From a virus, in IMG/VR virus record IMGVR_UViG_3300023284_001656, positions 1 through 22,550 of that record: a stretch of 22,550 nucleotides of DNA; one strand, written 5' to 3'. The notes below the pieces were generated by a model, which had not been told where the DNA came from, ran no database searches, and saw only the letters and a program-made list of their open reading frames with translations. A program made the position numbers and the translations under genes. Each line of letters begins with the position of its first letter. Position 1 is the first letter of the stretch. This document shows, piece after piece, positions 1 to 5,664 of the stretch.

Positions 1-2
1 GG

Positions 3-380
3 AAAGTCTATCCTAGAAAGGTCGGAAAACCAGCAGCGGAAAGAGCATGGGAAAAAACTTACTATCGGCAATCTGGCAGCCAATTCAACAAAATCCTAGA
101 TGGCCTAGAACGCTGGAAGGCAACCGAACAGTGGCAAAAAGAGGACGGCAAATTCATCCCCTACCCCGCGACGTTCCTGAATCAGCGGCGGTGGGAGGAC
201 GATCCGCCAGCTAGAGAAAGGAACCCAGAATCCTCCGTTGGCCGTAGCCAAGGCGCACAAGGACGAACATCAAACTGTTCTGAATGCGGCGCGGTTACTC
301 CCTGGGGATGGTCCCTTTGTGGTCCCTGCGATAAGAATGCGCGTGAAAAACTGGAGAAGAAAGCCCCGGTGAACCCATGA
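3..380 (+). CDS. Replisome-organiser-like phage protein, C-terminal part (5' truncated)
   Basis: An open frame runs in from the left edge and ends at TGA 378-380. The 125 visible residues begin with KVYPRKVGKPAAERAWEK, continue to LDGLERWKATEQW and then FIPYPATFLNQRRWED. This order (YPRK...A...AW, a helical stretch, then F-I-P-x-P-A-T-x-L-N-Q-x-R-W) is typical of the C-terminal domain of phage replication initiators and replisome organisers, which recruit the helicase to the phage origin. The tail adds a zinc-ribbon-like C-x2-C...C-x2-C (CSEC, CGPC) followed by a basic end. The N-terminal winged-helix domain expected in this family would lie outside the window. The stop overlaps the next start by ATGA. 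Family assignment is from motif recognition only. Confidence 0.6.
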   Translation, partial: KVYPRKVGKPAAERAWEKTYYRQSGSQFNKILDGLERWKATEQWQKEDGKFIPYPATFLNQRRWEDDPPARERNPESSVGRSQGAQGRTSNCSECGAVTPWGWSLCGPCDKNAREKLEKKAPVNP

Positions 381-625
381 AAACAGGAATGGAATTGGTG
401 AAAGAGTTGAGAACAGGGCCGCATGTTTACTACAGCGGTCGCGTCACCGCCGCGAACTTACTGGAAGCATGGTTGAGGGAAGCTGATGAAGAACTGCTGC
501 GAGATATTTCTAGCGAACCTGAAGAGGGCATTGTCAGTAGTTGGGTAATGTGGATTCGTAACAAGATTCTTGGCACATACCCAGGCACAACGCAAAGTTC
601 AGGCAAGCCGCGAGAGGAGGAGTAA
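377..625 (+). CDS. Small hypothetical phage protein
   Basis: The 82-residue product starts with MKTGMELVKEL and is rich in acidic residues and leucine, so it is probably mostly helical. I see no recognisable domain, membrane segment or cysteine pattern. The ATG overlaps the upstream stop by ATGA (377-380), which fixes the start and implies translational coupling. The stop at 623-625 lies one base before the next ATG. Position within the early operon is the only functional clue. Confidence 0.6.
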   Translation: MKTGMELVKELRTGPHVYYSGRVTAANLLEAWLREADEELLRDISSEPEEGIVSSWVMWIRNKILGTYPGTTQSSGKPREEE

Positions 626-626
626 G

Positions 627-881
627 ATGAAAACAACATTGTTTACCTTGTCCATCTTTCTGTTACTGGGCTGCCTCGTGTTTGCCTACTTTGTTGAAAT
701 AAAAACTCAAAACCGGGTGACAGCAACTAGGTTTATCGGGCCGAATCTAAAATTCCATCCGGCAGACTCCGAGTATTTGACCATGACAATCGTGACAGAG
801 AGCAACCTATTTGTGACGGAGGTGCCACAAGGCTGGTTAGAGACTGGCCGAGACCAGATAGTGGTTTTGCAATGGAAGTAG
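627..881 (+). CDS. Small membrane protein or lipoprotein
   Basis: The start at ATG 627 is preceded by a strong Shine-Dalgarno sequence (GAGGAGG, 614-620). The frame is open further upstream, from about 570, but that extension has no comparable ribosome site and would overlap the previous gene. The 84-residue product begins MKTTLFTLSIFLLLGCLVFAY, a single hydrophobic segment after one lysine. L13-L14-G15-C16 fits a lipobox, so the protein could be a lipoprotein; equally it could be a plain N-in membrane anchor. The remaining 60 residues are polar with beta-type alternation and would lie outside the cytoplasm. Small phage lipoproteins include outer-membrane spanins, but no holin, endolysin or inner spanin is adjacent, so no lysis role is assigned. 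Confidence 0.6.
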   Translation: MKTTLFTLSIFLLLGCLVFAYFVEIKTQNRVTATRFIGPNLKFHPADSEYLTMTIVTESNLFVTEVPQGWLETGRDQIVVLQWK

Positions 882-883
882 AC

Positions 884-1069
884 ATGACCTCCAAGCCCGC
901 AACAGGGAAGATGATTGAGCATGGCATTGGTGAGGCTATGTACTCAAATTCACCAGTCGGCTTTCATCCTATCTTGCATTGTTTGTGTGGGTGGTCAACC
1001 GGCCATTCATATAATTGGGAAGAAGCTGGGGCAGAACTGGATGAGCATTTGAAGGAGTCCAGCAAATGA
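884..1069 (+). CDS. Small phage protein with C-x-C-G-W motif
   Basis: The start is taken as ATG 884, two bases after the upstream stop, with GGAAG (874-878) as ribosome site. An in-frame ATG at 872 would give four more residues. The 61-residue product ends with a histidine/cysteine section H-C-L-C-G-W, then W-E-E-A-G-A-E-L-D-E-H-L. Small phage and actinobacterial proteins often have this arrangement (C-x-C-G-W, W, A, D-E-H-L), probably binding a metal, with no known activity. The stop overlaps the next start by ATGA. Confidence 0.6.
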   Translation: MTSKPATGKMIEHGIGEAMYSNSPVGFHPILHCLCGWSTGHSYNWEEAGAELDEHLKESSK

Positions 1070-1299
1070 AAAAGCCCAAGAGGAAGCCTAGGTTTGGGGT
1101 TGGACAGGTTGTGTTTCATCAAACCTATAAATTCGTGACCATAAATGGCGTTCGTTGGCCGCACGCGGATGAACTTCTCAAGCGAACTTTCTACTATAGC
1201 GCGAGGCCGTTCAGTTCTAATTATGGTTATGAGCCACAATCCAACTTGCGCCCCCTCACAGCAAAAGAGAAAGGGCCACGTAGAGGGAGAGGCCAATGA
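1066..1299 (+). CDS. Small basic phage protein (LRPLT-type C-terminus)
   Basis: The 77-residue product begins MKKPKRKPRFGVGQVVF and ends near NLRPLTAKEKG. Short phage proteins with a G-x-V-V opening, a small beta-barrel-like middle and a C-terminal L-R-P-L-T-x-x-E-x-G are common next to replication and recombination genes, and their function is unknown. The start is set by the ATGA overlap at 1066-1069. The stop overlaps the next start in the same way (1296-1299). Both termini are strongly basic, which could suit nucleic-acid contact, but that is inference. Confidence 0.6.
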   Translation: MKKPKRKPRFGVGQVVFHQTYKFVTINGVRWPHADELLKRTFYYSARPFSSNYGYEPQSNLRPLTAKEKGPRRGRGQ

Positions 1300-1541
1300 C
1301 TGACACCAAAAAGCCCACGCTGAGTGAGATTAGGGCGCAGACCGAAGCCGCTAGAAAGGGCGGTTTTGCTGGGCCTGCCATCCCCTACCTACTCGACCTT
1401 GTTTCTAGGATGGGGAAGACACTCAACTGGTTTGTTCATCTTGCTCACGGGGTTGGCAAGGCCGGTAATGAACCAGAACAAAGAGAGGAAGAAGCAGCAG
1501 CAGACAAAGCCAGCGCACTCCTAGAGGAGCTAAAGCAATGA
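1296..1541 (+). CDS. Small hypothetical phage protein
   Basis: The product has 81 residues, beginning MTDTKKPTLSEIRAQ. The first half is mixed, with a moderately hydrophobic stretch PYLLDLVSRMGKTLNWFVHL. The C-terminal third is a charged helix rich in glutamate and alanine. No catalytic motif or cysteine is present. The ATGA overlap at 1296-1299 sets the start, and the stop overlaps the next gene by ATGA at 1538-1541. It is not recognised beyond being a typical early-operon phage gene. Confidence 0.6.
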   Translation: MTDTKKPTLSEIRAQTEAARKGGFAGPAIPYLLDLVSRMGKTLNWFVHLAHGVGKAGNEPEQREEEAAADKASALLEELKQ

Positions 1542-1879
1542 GCCGGGAACTCACAGAGAAACTGTTGAAAGCATTTACTGATACTGGCGATATGCACATG
1601 AGCTACAGAGAGTTGGCGGTAATTTCAGCCAAGGAAATTGAGCAAGCGCAGGCGGAAGTGTTGGCGGCAGCAATTACATTGTTCGCTGACCGTGAACCCC
1701 ATCACAGGGCTTGGGCCGAACAGGTACGACTTCTACGAAAACTCCAACCCGCCGCCAAAGCCCTGGAAGAGTTGCTGCGGGAGGAATGGAACAAGGCGAT
1801 TGAAGCCTCATGTGAAGAGATTGAGAAATTGAAGCAAAGAATCATGCTAGAGAAGGCCCGCGCCGAGGGGAAGGGATGA
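1538..1879 (+). CDS. Coiled-coil hypothetical protein
   Basis: The product has 113 residues, is almost entirely predicted helix and is rich in E, K, A and L. The last 45 residues (from about AKALEELLREEWNKAIE to the end) show a coiled-coil-like spacing of leucine and isoleucine. There are no cysteine pairs apart from a single C, and no nucleotide-binding motif. The start and stop are both within ATGA overlaps (1538-1541 and 1876-1879). It could be an oligomerising accessory factor, but nothing in the sequence fixes a function. Confidence 0.6.
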   Translation: MSRELTEKLLKAFTDTGDMHMSYRELAVISAKEIEQAQAEVLAAAITLFADREPHHRAWAEQVRLLRKLQPAAKALEELLREEWNKAIEASCEEIEKLKQRIMLEKARAEGKG

Positions 1880-1971
1880 ACGAGCGGAAACAACTGTTTT
1901 ACTTTGTCCTTTGGATGTACGGATTCATTTGCGCGATTGTGGGATTCATGGTGGGAGTGATGCTGAAATGA
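1876..1971 (+). CDS. 31-residue single-span membrane peptide
   Basis: A very short frame opens at ATG 1876 inside an ATGA overlap and closes at TGA 1969-1971, which itself overlaps the next ATG. The product is four charged or polar residues (N-E-R-K) followed by a hydrophobic segment that fills almost the whole peptide (LFYFVLWMYGFICAIVGFMV) and a terminal lysine. This is the pattern of an N-in single-pass inner-membrane peptide. Conservation of the stop/start overlap on both sides is the main reason to believe it is translated. Confidence 0.55.
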   Translation: MNERKQLFYFVLWMYGFICAIVGFMVGVMLK

Positions 1972-2162
1972 GCAAGCGCCTTTGCCACTGCGGTAGTCAG
2001 TCTAAGGTGAGCTGCCCTCAGTGTGGGGAACCTCTGTGCTACGGCATGAATTGCTACCGGACCCATGAGGAGAAATGCCGGCCGCTTCCGATCACAGCGG
2101 ATCCGCTCAAGCTCAAGGCAGAAGAAATGCGGCCACATGGCGGGGTAATGAGAAAATCATGA
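1968..2162 (+). CDS. Zinc-finger protein (HIT/B-box-like cysteine pattern)
   Basis: The 64-residue product starts at ATG 1968 in an ATGA overlap; the frame is open further upstream, but that would run through the previous gene. The cysteine/histidine order is C6-x-C8, C16-x2-C19, C24, C29, H33, C37. This is eight ligands in about 32 residues, enough for two zinc ions in a cross-brace arrangement like HIT or B-box fingers. The C-terminal half is polar and unstructured. Such fingers mediate protein-protein contacts. No DNA-binding feature is evident. It precedes the ATP-grasp-like gene with another ATGA overlap. Confidence 0.6.
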   Translation: MSKRLCHCGSQSKVSCPQCGEPLCYGMNCYRTHEEKCRPLPITADPLKLKAEEMRPHGGVMRKS

Positions 2163-2929
2163 TCTACTGGATTGGCAACAGCGAGAATTGGGATAAGCCC
2201 ATTCACCCAAATGGGAACATGGTGGATACATGCATTTTCCCCTTAGTGGAAGAAACTGTATTGGAAGTGGCTTTCAGCCCGCTCTATATGGGTTACAAAC
2301 GCTTAAGCAAAGAAGCCGCCATCAATTGCACCAGCCGCTTTGCCCTGCGGAGCGCCCTGCCCCAGAAACTAAACCCCAACTGGATGGCTTTACATTTTGG
2401 TGACGGCATAGTAGTGAAAGCGCCGGCCAGTTGCCAGAATCAAGGCATCGGCTTTGCTTTTCCAAATGAATACTCACGTCGGCTGTCAGAGTACACGCCA
2501 CAAATAGATACCAAAGCAGGCACGGGCGTGGTCGAGCAGTACATTCCCGGCCCGCAGTACGAAGCTGATGGGGTAGTTATAGATGGCAGGGTTCATCTGC
2601 TGGCGTGGTCGCTGCAAGAAGGTGAGAACGGGAAAATTGTGTGTTACAGACAACGCCGCTATCAGGAGCATGGCTTTCCAGATGCCCCGACGGAGGTAAT
2701 TGAAAGAGTGGTAAAGGCGCTTGGCCTAGACAACTGCCCTTTCTGCTTTGAAATGAAGTGCATCCCGCCGCGCGACTGTTCCGAAGGGGCTAAATGGAAG
2801 ATCATTGACGCCCATGCTCGGTTGGGAGAGGATCGGCGCCTATGGTATGCTTTCGACGCGCAAGCCGCCTTATTTGACCGGATTGACAAGATTATTTCAG
2901 GATTGCCGCAGCCTTCTCCGCAATCTTAA
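2159..2929 (+). CDS. ATP-grasp-like protein
   Basis: I place the start at ATG 2159 (ATGA overlap), although the frame is open from about 2075. The 256-residue product carries an ATP-grasp order of motifs. V85-V-K87 is a candidate ATP-binding lysine strand, followed by a glycine-containing loop (NQGIGFAF). V124-V-E126-Q-Y-I-P-G-P-Q-Y is the adenine/hinge-type E-x-x-I-x-G strand, followed by A-D-G-V-V and D-G-R-V. E198 (CFEMK) and D217-A-H219-A-R221 sit where E and E-x-N-x-R bind the metals. ATP-grasp enzymes join a carboxylate to an amine or thiol through an acylphosphate. Histidine replacing the usual asparagine, and only about 84 residues before K87, are atypical. It is the last gene of the rightward early operon. 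The substrate is unknown. Confidence 0.6.
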   Translation: MIYWIGNSENWDKPIHPNGNMVDTCIFPLVEETVLEVAFSPLYMGYKRLSKEAAINCTSRFALRSALPQKLNPNWMALHFGDGIVVKAPASCQNQGIGFAFPNEYSRRLSEYTPQIDTKAGTGVVEQYIPGPQYEADGVVIDGRVHLLAWSLQEGENGKIVCYRQRRYQEHGFPDAPTEVIERVVKALGLDNCPFCFEMKCIPPRDCSEGAKWKIIDAHARLGEDRRLWYAFDAQAALFDRIDKIISGLPQPSPQS

Positions 2930-3179
2930 TCCGCAGGTCGTCAGCAGCAAAAAGAACGGTGTGGGTTTCCAGCCAACCGACAATCAGGGCGTGCCACTTC
3001 TTGCGCTGCTGCTGGGCTTGGGTTCCATTCACTACATCTTGCAAGCTACGACCCAGCGGAGTTGGTAGCTGCGTCTTAGGGTCGTAGAACACCAGCCGGG
3101 GAACGTCAGAGCCATCGAAGCCGGCCAACCACAGGCCGTGCTCTAATTCCATCACGCGGCTAATTTCTAAGTCGCTCAT
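2892..3179 (-). CDS. Hypothetical phage protein
   Basis: The product has 95 residues, starting at complementary ATG 3179 with a strong ribosome site (GGAGGGG) just upstream. It begins MSDLEISRVMELEHGLWLAGF, has a middle predicted to be beta (VPRLVFYDPKTQLPTPLG) and a helical C-terminus. Its last 38 bases overlap the end of the ATP-grasp gene tail to tail. It is the last of four leftward genes. No family is recognised. Confidence 0.6.
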   Translation of the reverse strand: MSDLEISRVMELEHGLWLAGFDGSDVPRLVFYDPKTQLPTPLGRSLQDVVNGTQAQQQRKKWHALIVGWLETHTVLFAADDLRIKIAEKAAAILK

Positions 3180-3232
3180 ATTTCACCCCTCCAAAAGTAC
3201 CGACCGACCCCCGCCCGGCACCGAGTCAGCCC

Positions 3233-3250
3233 GGTCGAGCGCGCTCGACC
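3233..3250. repeat. 18-bp perfect palindrome in a GC-rich intergenic gap
   Basis: GGTCGAGCGCGCTCGACC is identical to its own reverse complement. It lies in the 108-base gap between two leftward genes (3180-3287), which is much richer in G and C than its surroundings and contains no credible gene. It could be an operator for a dimeric protein or an RNA hairpin ahead of the 3179 start. No U-tract follows on either strand, so it is not a convincing intrinsic terminator. Confidence 0.6.
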
Positions 3251-3287
3251 CCGGCGGCTGGCAAGGGGAACGGGGGCTAGCCGGCGA

Positions 3288-3590
3288 CTATACCTTCGTG
3301 ATGATTTCCACGTTTCCACCAGTCCGCGCAAGTATTTTCTCCTGCTCACTAGCAGCAGATTCGGCAATCCGAACCTTACGCGGTGGCTTTGATGTTAGCG
3401 CCTTCTCGCCCATCACTACAGCGAAGAAATGGTGGCGGTCAAACCGTGGGTTCTCATCCTCTAGCTCATTGGCGATAAACTGAGCAGCGGTTCTCACTCC
3501 CGATTCCCTCCACATCTGGCCGCTTCGCATTTCATCTTCCCTTGCGAGTTTCAATGCTCTTGCCAAAACAATATAGTCTTTGCGTGTCAT
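3288..3590 (-). CDS. Conserved small phage protein (MTRKDY...ENPRFDR type)
   Basis: The product has 100 residues. The complementary ATG at 3590 has an excellent ribosome site (AAAGGAGG) seven bases upstream. The N-terminal half reads MTRKDYIVLARALKLAR, then a helix with A-x-F-I-A-N-E-L, then E-N-P-R-F-D-R-H-H-F. Short phage and plasmid proteins with this helical layout, ending in N-P-R-F-D-x-x-x-F, are frequent and of unknown function. The C-terminal 35 residues are basic and then polar and look like a species-specific extension. It is followed by the palindromic gap and one more leftward gene. Confidence 0.65.
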   Translation of the reverse strand: MTRKDYIVLARALKLAREDEMRSGQMWRESGVRTAAQFIANELEDENPRFDRHHFFAVVMGEKALTSKPPRKVRIAESAASEQEKILARTGGNVEIITKV

Positions 3591-3655
3591 CGTAGGGCCT
3601 CCTTTGTGCCTCTAGCATCTTCTCCCCCGCACCCGGTAGATGCGGAGGGCGAGTG

Positions 3656-4021
3656 CTACAACAGGCCGATGCGTTCCGCTTGCTGGTCAAAAATGCGGTC
3701 GTCGTGGCCGCTGGTGTCGGTTATGTCCACCGCCTTTTCACCATACACGCGCCGGGGGTCGTGGTTTGCCCTAGGCCGCATCACGCCACAAGGATGCTGC
3801 CACGCCTGCCGGTTGCTGCTCCAATGGAACCCCTCGAATCGCAGCCAAGCGAGAACACCCTTAGCGGGCTTGTTGGGAAACTCCACCCAAACCCACGACC
3901 CTACGATGCGAGCATGGGGTTGGATTGCAGGATTGGACGCGCAGACAGCAACCACTTCCTCAGTGGACCGCAGCCGGCGCTCGCGCCATGCTTGCCTTTC
4001 CTCTTGTGTGTACTTTGCCAT
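3656..4021 (-). CDS. Small phage accessory protein (GSWVWVEF...WQHPCG)
   Basis: The product has 121 residues from complementary ATG 4021, which overlaps the TAA of the upstream gene, with GGGGTGAG as ribosome site. After a basic helical N-terminus comes V-G-S-W-V-W-V-E-F, then L-R-F-E-G-F-H-W-S-S-N-R-Q-A-W-Q-H-P-C-G. This is a beta-alpha-beta arrangement found in many small phage and plasmid proteins (I/V-G-x-W-x-W-V, G-F-x-W-N-x-x-R-x-x-W). Its biochemical role is not established. The final 40 residues are polar. The long open frames on the opposite strand here are its shadows. Confidence 0.65.
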   Translation of the reverse strand: MAKYTQEERQAWRERRLRSTEEVVAVCASNPAIQPHARIVGSWVWVEFPNKPAKGVLAWLRFEGFHWSSNRQAWQHPCGVMRPRANHDPRRVYGEKAVDITDTSGHDDRIFDQQAERIGLL

Positions 4022-4263
4022 TACTCACCCCCTCGCACGCCATCGGGAGAAACCCGGCGCTCAGAACCACACCTAGCTACATTGCCCGTTGCGGTCGGCC
4101 CAACTTGTTTCATCCGGCGGACGATGCCGAAGCCACGCTCAGCCAGCCGTACAACTACCTCCAATGCTATATCGTGGTCTTTGGTGAAGTCATGCGCCCG
4201 CGAGAACTCCAGCGCCTCACAAATCGCGCTCCTTATTTCCGCTCGCTTGCTGCTGTGTTTCAC
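4021..4263 (-). CDS. Small hypothetical phage protein, GTG start
   Basis: I choose the GTG at 4263 because GGAGGTG (4268-4274 on the complement) lies six bases upstream. An in-frame ATG at 4338 has no such site and would add 25 residues of cysteine- and arginine-rich, unlikely sequence. The 80-residue product has a helical, charged first half (AEIRSAICEALEFSRAHDF), then HDIALEVVVRLAERGFGIVRR, and a polar tail. Its stop overlaps the next leftward start. It is probably the first gene of the leftward operon. No family is recognised. Confidence 0.55.
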   Translation of the reverse strand: MKHSSKRAEIRSAICEALEFSRAHDFTKDHDIALEVVVRLAERGFGIVRRMKQVGPTATGNVARCGSERRVSPDGVRGGE

Positions 4264-4381
4264 GAAGCACCTCCAAACTATGCTTAGCCTACACTGACAG
4301 AAACTCACTGAGAATAGGCCAAACCGCCTAAACCGCATGAGTGATTTCCCCTAGCCTAGCCCCATAGTCCTATTCCCCTTT

Positions 4382-4470
4382 AGGACACTAAGTGGACTAT
4401 TTCTGTTCACAATCTGTCCGTAGCCCTACCAAGAGGACACTAGCCGCACATAATCTGTTCGCAAAGTGTC
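4382..4470. promoter_or_regulatory. Repeated GGACACT words in a divergent control region
   Basis: The gap between the leftward genes and the rightward packaging operon holds AGGACACTA twice in direct orientation (4382-4390, 4434-4442) and AGTGTCC in inverted orientation at 4464-4470. AATCTGT also occurs twice (4411-4417, 4452-4458). CACTAAGTG (4387-4395) is itself a 9-base palindrome. The third GGACACT copy abuts the rightward -35 box. This clustering suits operator half-sites for a phage regulator. No regulator gene is seen in the window, so this is inference. Confidence 0.4.
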
Positions 4471-4472
4471 CC

Positions 4473-4501
4473 TTGACTAGCACCCCTCCAAGGCGTAGGG
4501 T
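4473..4501 (+). promoter_or_regulatory. Probable sigma70-type promoter of the packaging operon
   Basis: TTGACT (4473-4478) and TAGGGT (4496-4501) are separated by exactly 17 bases. They match the -35 consensus at five of six positions, and the -10 at its three most conserved bases (TA...T). The promoter would fire rightward, transcribing the tRNA-like element and the packaging genes. It directly adjoins the inverted GGACACT copy. No convincing promoter for the leftward genes was found in the same gap. Confidence 0.45.
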
Positions 4502-4578
4502 TGCTGTGCGGAGTGGCGAAAATGGAAAACGCGACGCAGGGTCTAGTTAATGCGCATATATACTAGTTCCCTTCAATC

Positions 4579-4638
4579 AGCGAAGGCGTTGTGTGGTAGG
4601 GAGATCACGCTTTGTGGGTTCAAATCCCACCTCCGCTA
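4579..4638 (+). other. tRNA-like sequence: intact T arm and acceptor, no anticodon arm
   Basis: A perfect T arm is present (GTGGG-TTCAAAT-CCCAC, 4614-4630), followed by a 7-base acceptor 3' strand CTCCGCT (4631-4637) and discriminator A 4638. The 5' strand AGCGAAG (4579-4585) pairs with it at six of seven positions. Only 28 bases separate the 5' acceptor from the T arm, so a normal anticodon arm cannot fit. A D-loop-like GTGGTAG is visible (4592-4598), and a 4-bp stem GCGT/ACGC (4586-4589, 4607-4610) can form. No CCA follows. It may be a decayed tRNA, a tRNA mimic or the tRNA 3'-end copy of an attachment site. Confidence 0.45.
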
Positions 4639-4657
4639 AACTATGCAAGATTGCACC

Positions 4658-4825
4658 ATGAGAAAGCCGAAGCGCAAACGGAAGCAGAGCAAGCCCAAGT
4701 TGAGCCTACAAGATGCTCTTCGACTTCCCCATACCGCTACACAGTGGCGCTGGTTCACTGGAGCTTGTGGTTCAATAGGGCTATCAAAGTTTCCAATGAG
4801 CGCCCCTATTCGAGTTCGACAGTGA
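4658..4825 (+). CDS. Small basic hypothetical protein preceding the small terminase
   Basis: I take ATG 4658 as start; an in-frame ATG at 4643 would add five residues, and neither has a strong ribosome site. The 55-residue product opens with a very basic stretch, MRKPKRKRKQSKPK, followed by SLQDALRLPHTATQWRW. Its TGA overlaps the GTG of the next gene by GTGA at 4822-4825. That matches the coupling style seen throughout this window and is the best evidence that this frame, not the longer overlapping one, is used here. Confidence 0.45.
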   Translation: MRKPKRKRKQSKPKLSLQDALRLPHTATQWRWFTGACGSIGLSKFPMSAPIRVRQ

Positions 4826-5529
4826 CAGAACCACTCCAGAGCACCCCCGATTTGAAGCCCCAGCAGCCCATAGCAGCCGATCCCAAGCCGGCACAACCCA
4901 AGAGGCACAAAAAGCCCCGACTGACCAACAGAAGGACTATTCACGCTTGCTCTGACCCTGATTGCACTTGGCAAGCAATCCGCTTCGCCCGAAAGAAACA
5001 ACTCCCCTGCCCTAAATGCGGCGCCACTGTAATCCGCCGACGCAAGGGGCGCTTAACACTGACACCAAGAGAACACCAACTCGTAAAGGGATACGCTGAT
5101 CCTAAGAGTCCAACCTTTGCCAATGGCACAACCACCGCTATTAAAGCAGGTTACAGCAAGAAGAGTGCGACAACTGTTGCATCTGAGACACTAGCCAAGC
5201 CCAATGTTAGAAAAGCCCTGTTGAGGGAAATCCACGCGCATGGTGGAACTCTGGCGCTCACAGGAAAGCGATTAGCAGAAGGATTATCCGCGCATCAAAC
5301 CCGCGTTTTCCTCAATAAAGACGGGGGCTTAGTGTATTCAGACGAGCTGGTTGACTTCGACCAACGCCGGAAGTACGCAGAGCTTGTCTCACGCTTTGAG
5401 GGCGCCCTACCTAGCCCACAGGAGCAAGAACGCATCGCGCTGTTGCAGATTCAGCAGACCTTCAACCTCGTGCCTCCAGTGGAAGTGAAGGAAGAGCCGA
5501 TAGAGATCGAGGGAACTGTGGAGGAATGA
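4822..5529 (+). CDS. terS: Terminase small subunit with N-terminal zinc ribbon
   Basis: The GTG at 4822 is chosen because it overlaps the previous stop by GTGA. The frame is open back to 4612, but that extension translates the tRNA-like T arm. The 235-residue product has a proline- and lysine-rich N-terminus, then a zinc ribbon (C43-x4-C48, C63-x2-C66). From about residue 80 there is a Terminase_2-like helix-turn-helix domain: LTPREHQLVKGY, A-N-G-T-T-T-A-I-K-A-G-Y-S-K-K-S-A, then LAKPNVRKALL. The small subunit recognises packaging-site DNA and regulates the large subunit. A large terminase subunit lies downstream, separated by the poorly coding stretch. The C-terminus is acidic, as expected for the large-subunit contact. 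Confidence 0.72.
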   Translation: MTEPLQSTPDLKPQQPIAADPKPAQPKRHKKPRLTNRRTIHACSDPDCTWQAIRFARKKQLPCPKCGATVIRRRKGRLTLTPREHQLVKGYADPKSPTFANGTTTAIKAGYSKKSATTVASETLAKPNVRKALLREIHAHGGTLALTGKRLAEGLSAHQTRVFLNKDGGLVYSDELVDFDQRRKYAELVSRFEGALPSPQEQERIALLQIQQTFNLVPPVEVKEEPIEIEGTVEE

Positions 5530-5636
5530 TGAGTTTTGAATGGTTCGACTGGGCAAGTTTCATGCTTGGACTGTTGATTGCATACGGCCACGTCTTTCTG
5601 CAAACAGAACTTTCCGAACGCCTTGGCCTTGACTAG
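5529..5636 (+). CDS. 35-residue membrane peptide
   Basis: A short frame starts at ATG 5529 (or ATG 5526), overlapping the TGA of the small terminase, with GAGGA just upstream. The product begins MSFEWFDWASF, contains one hydrophobic stretch (FMLGLLIAYGHVFL) and ends with a charged helix SERLGLD. It is probably a single-pass membrane peptide. The overlap with the preceding stop supports translation. No family is recognised. Confidence 0.4.
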   Translation: MSFEWFDWASFMLGLLIAYGHVFLQTELSERLGLD

Positions 5637-5664
5637 ACGACCACAAGTTGAAGAGTAGGAGGTG

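Noticed and set aside
2075-2158. Upstream extension of the ATP-grasp-like gene
   Set aside because: It would overlap the zinc-finger gene by almost 90 bases, whereas ATG 2159 sits in an ATGA overlap.
3653-4297. Plus-strand frame of 214 residues opposite the leftward genes
   Set aside because: The minus-strand frames have ribosome sites, stop/start overlaps and recognisable phage motifs; the plus-strand frame looks like their shadow.
4612-4821. N-terminal extension of the small terminase (70 residues beginning in the tRNA-like T arm)
   Set aside because: The extension translates tRNA-like sequence and has no ribosome site, while GTG 4822 overlaps the previous stop in the GTGA style used elsewhere.
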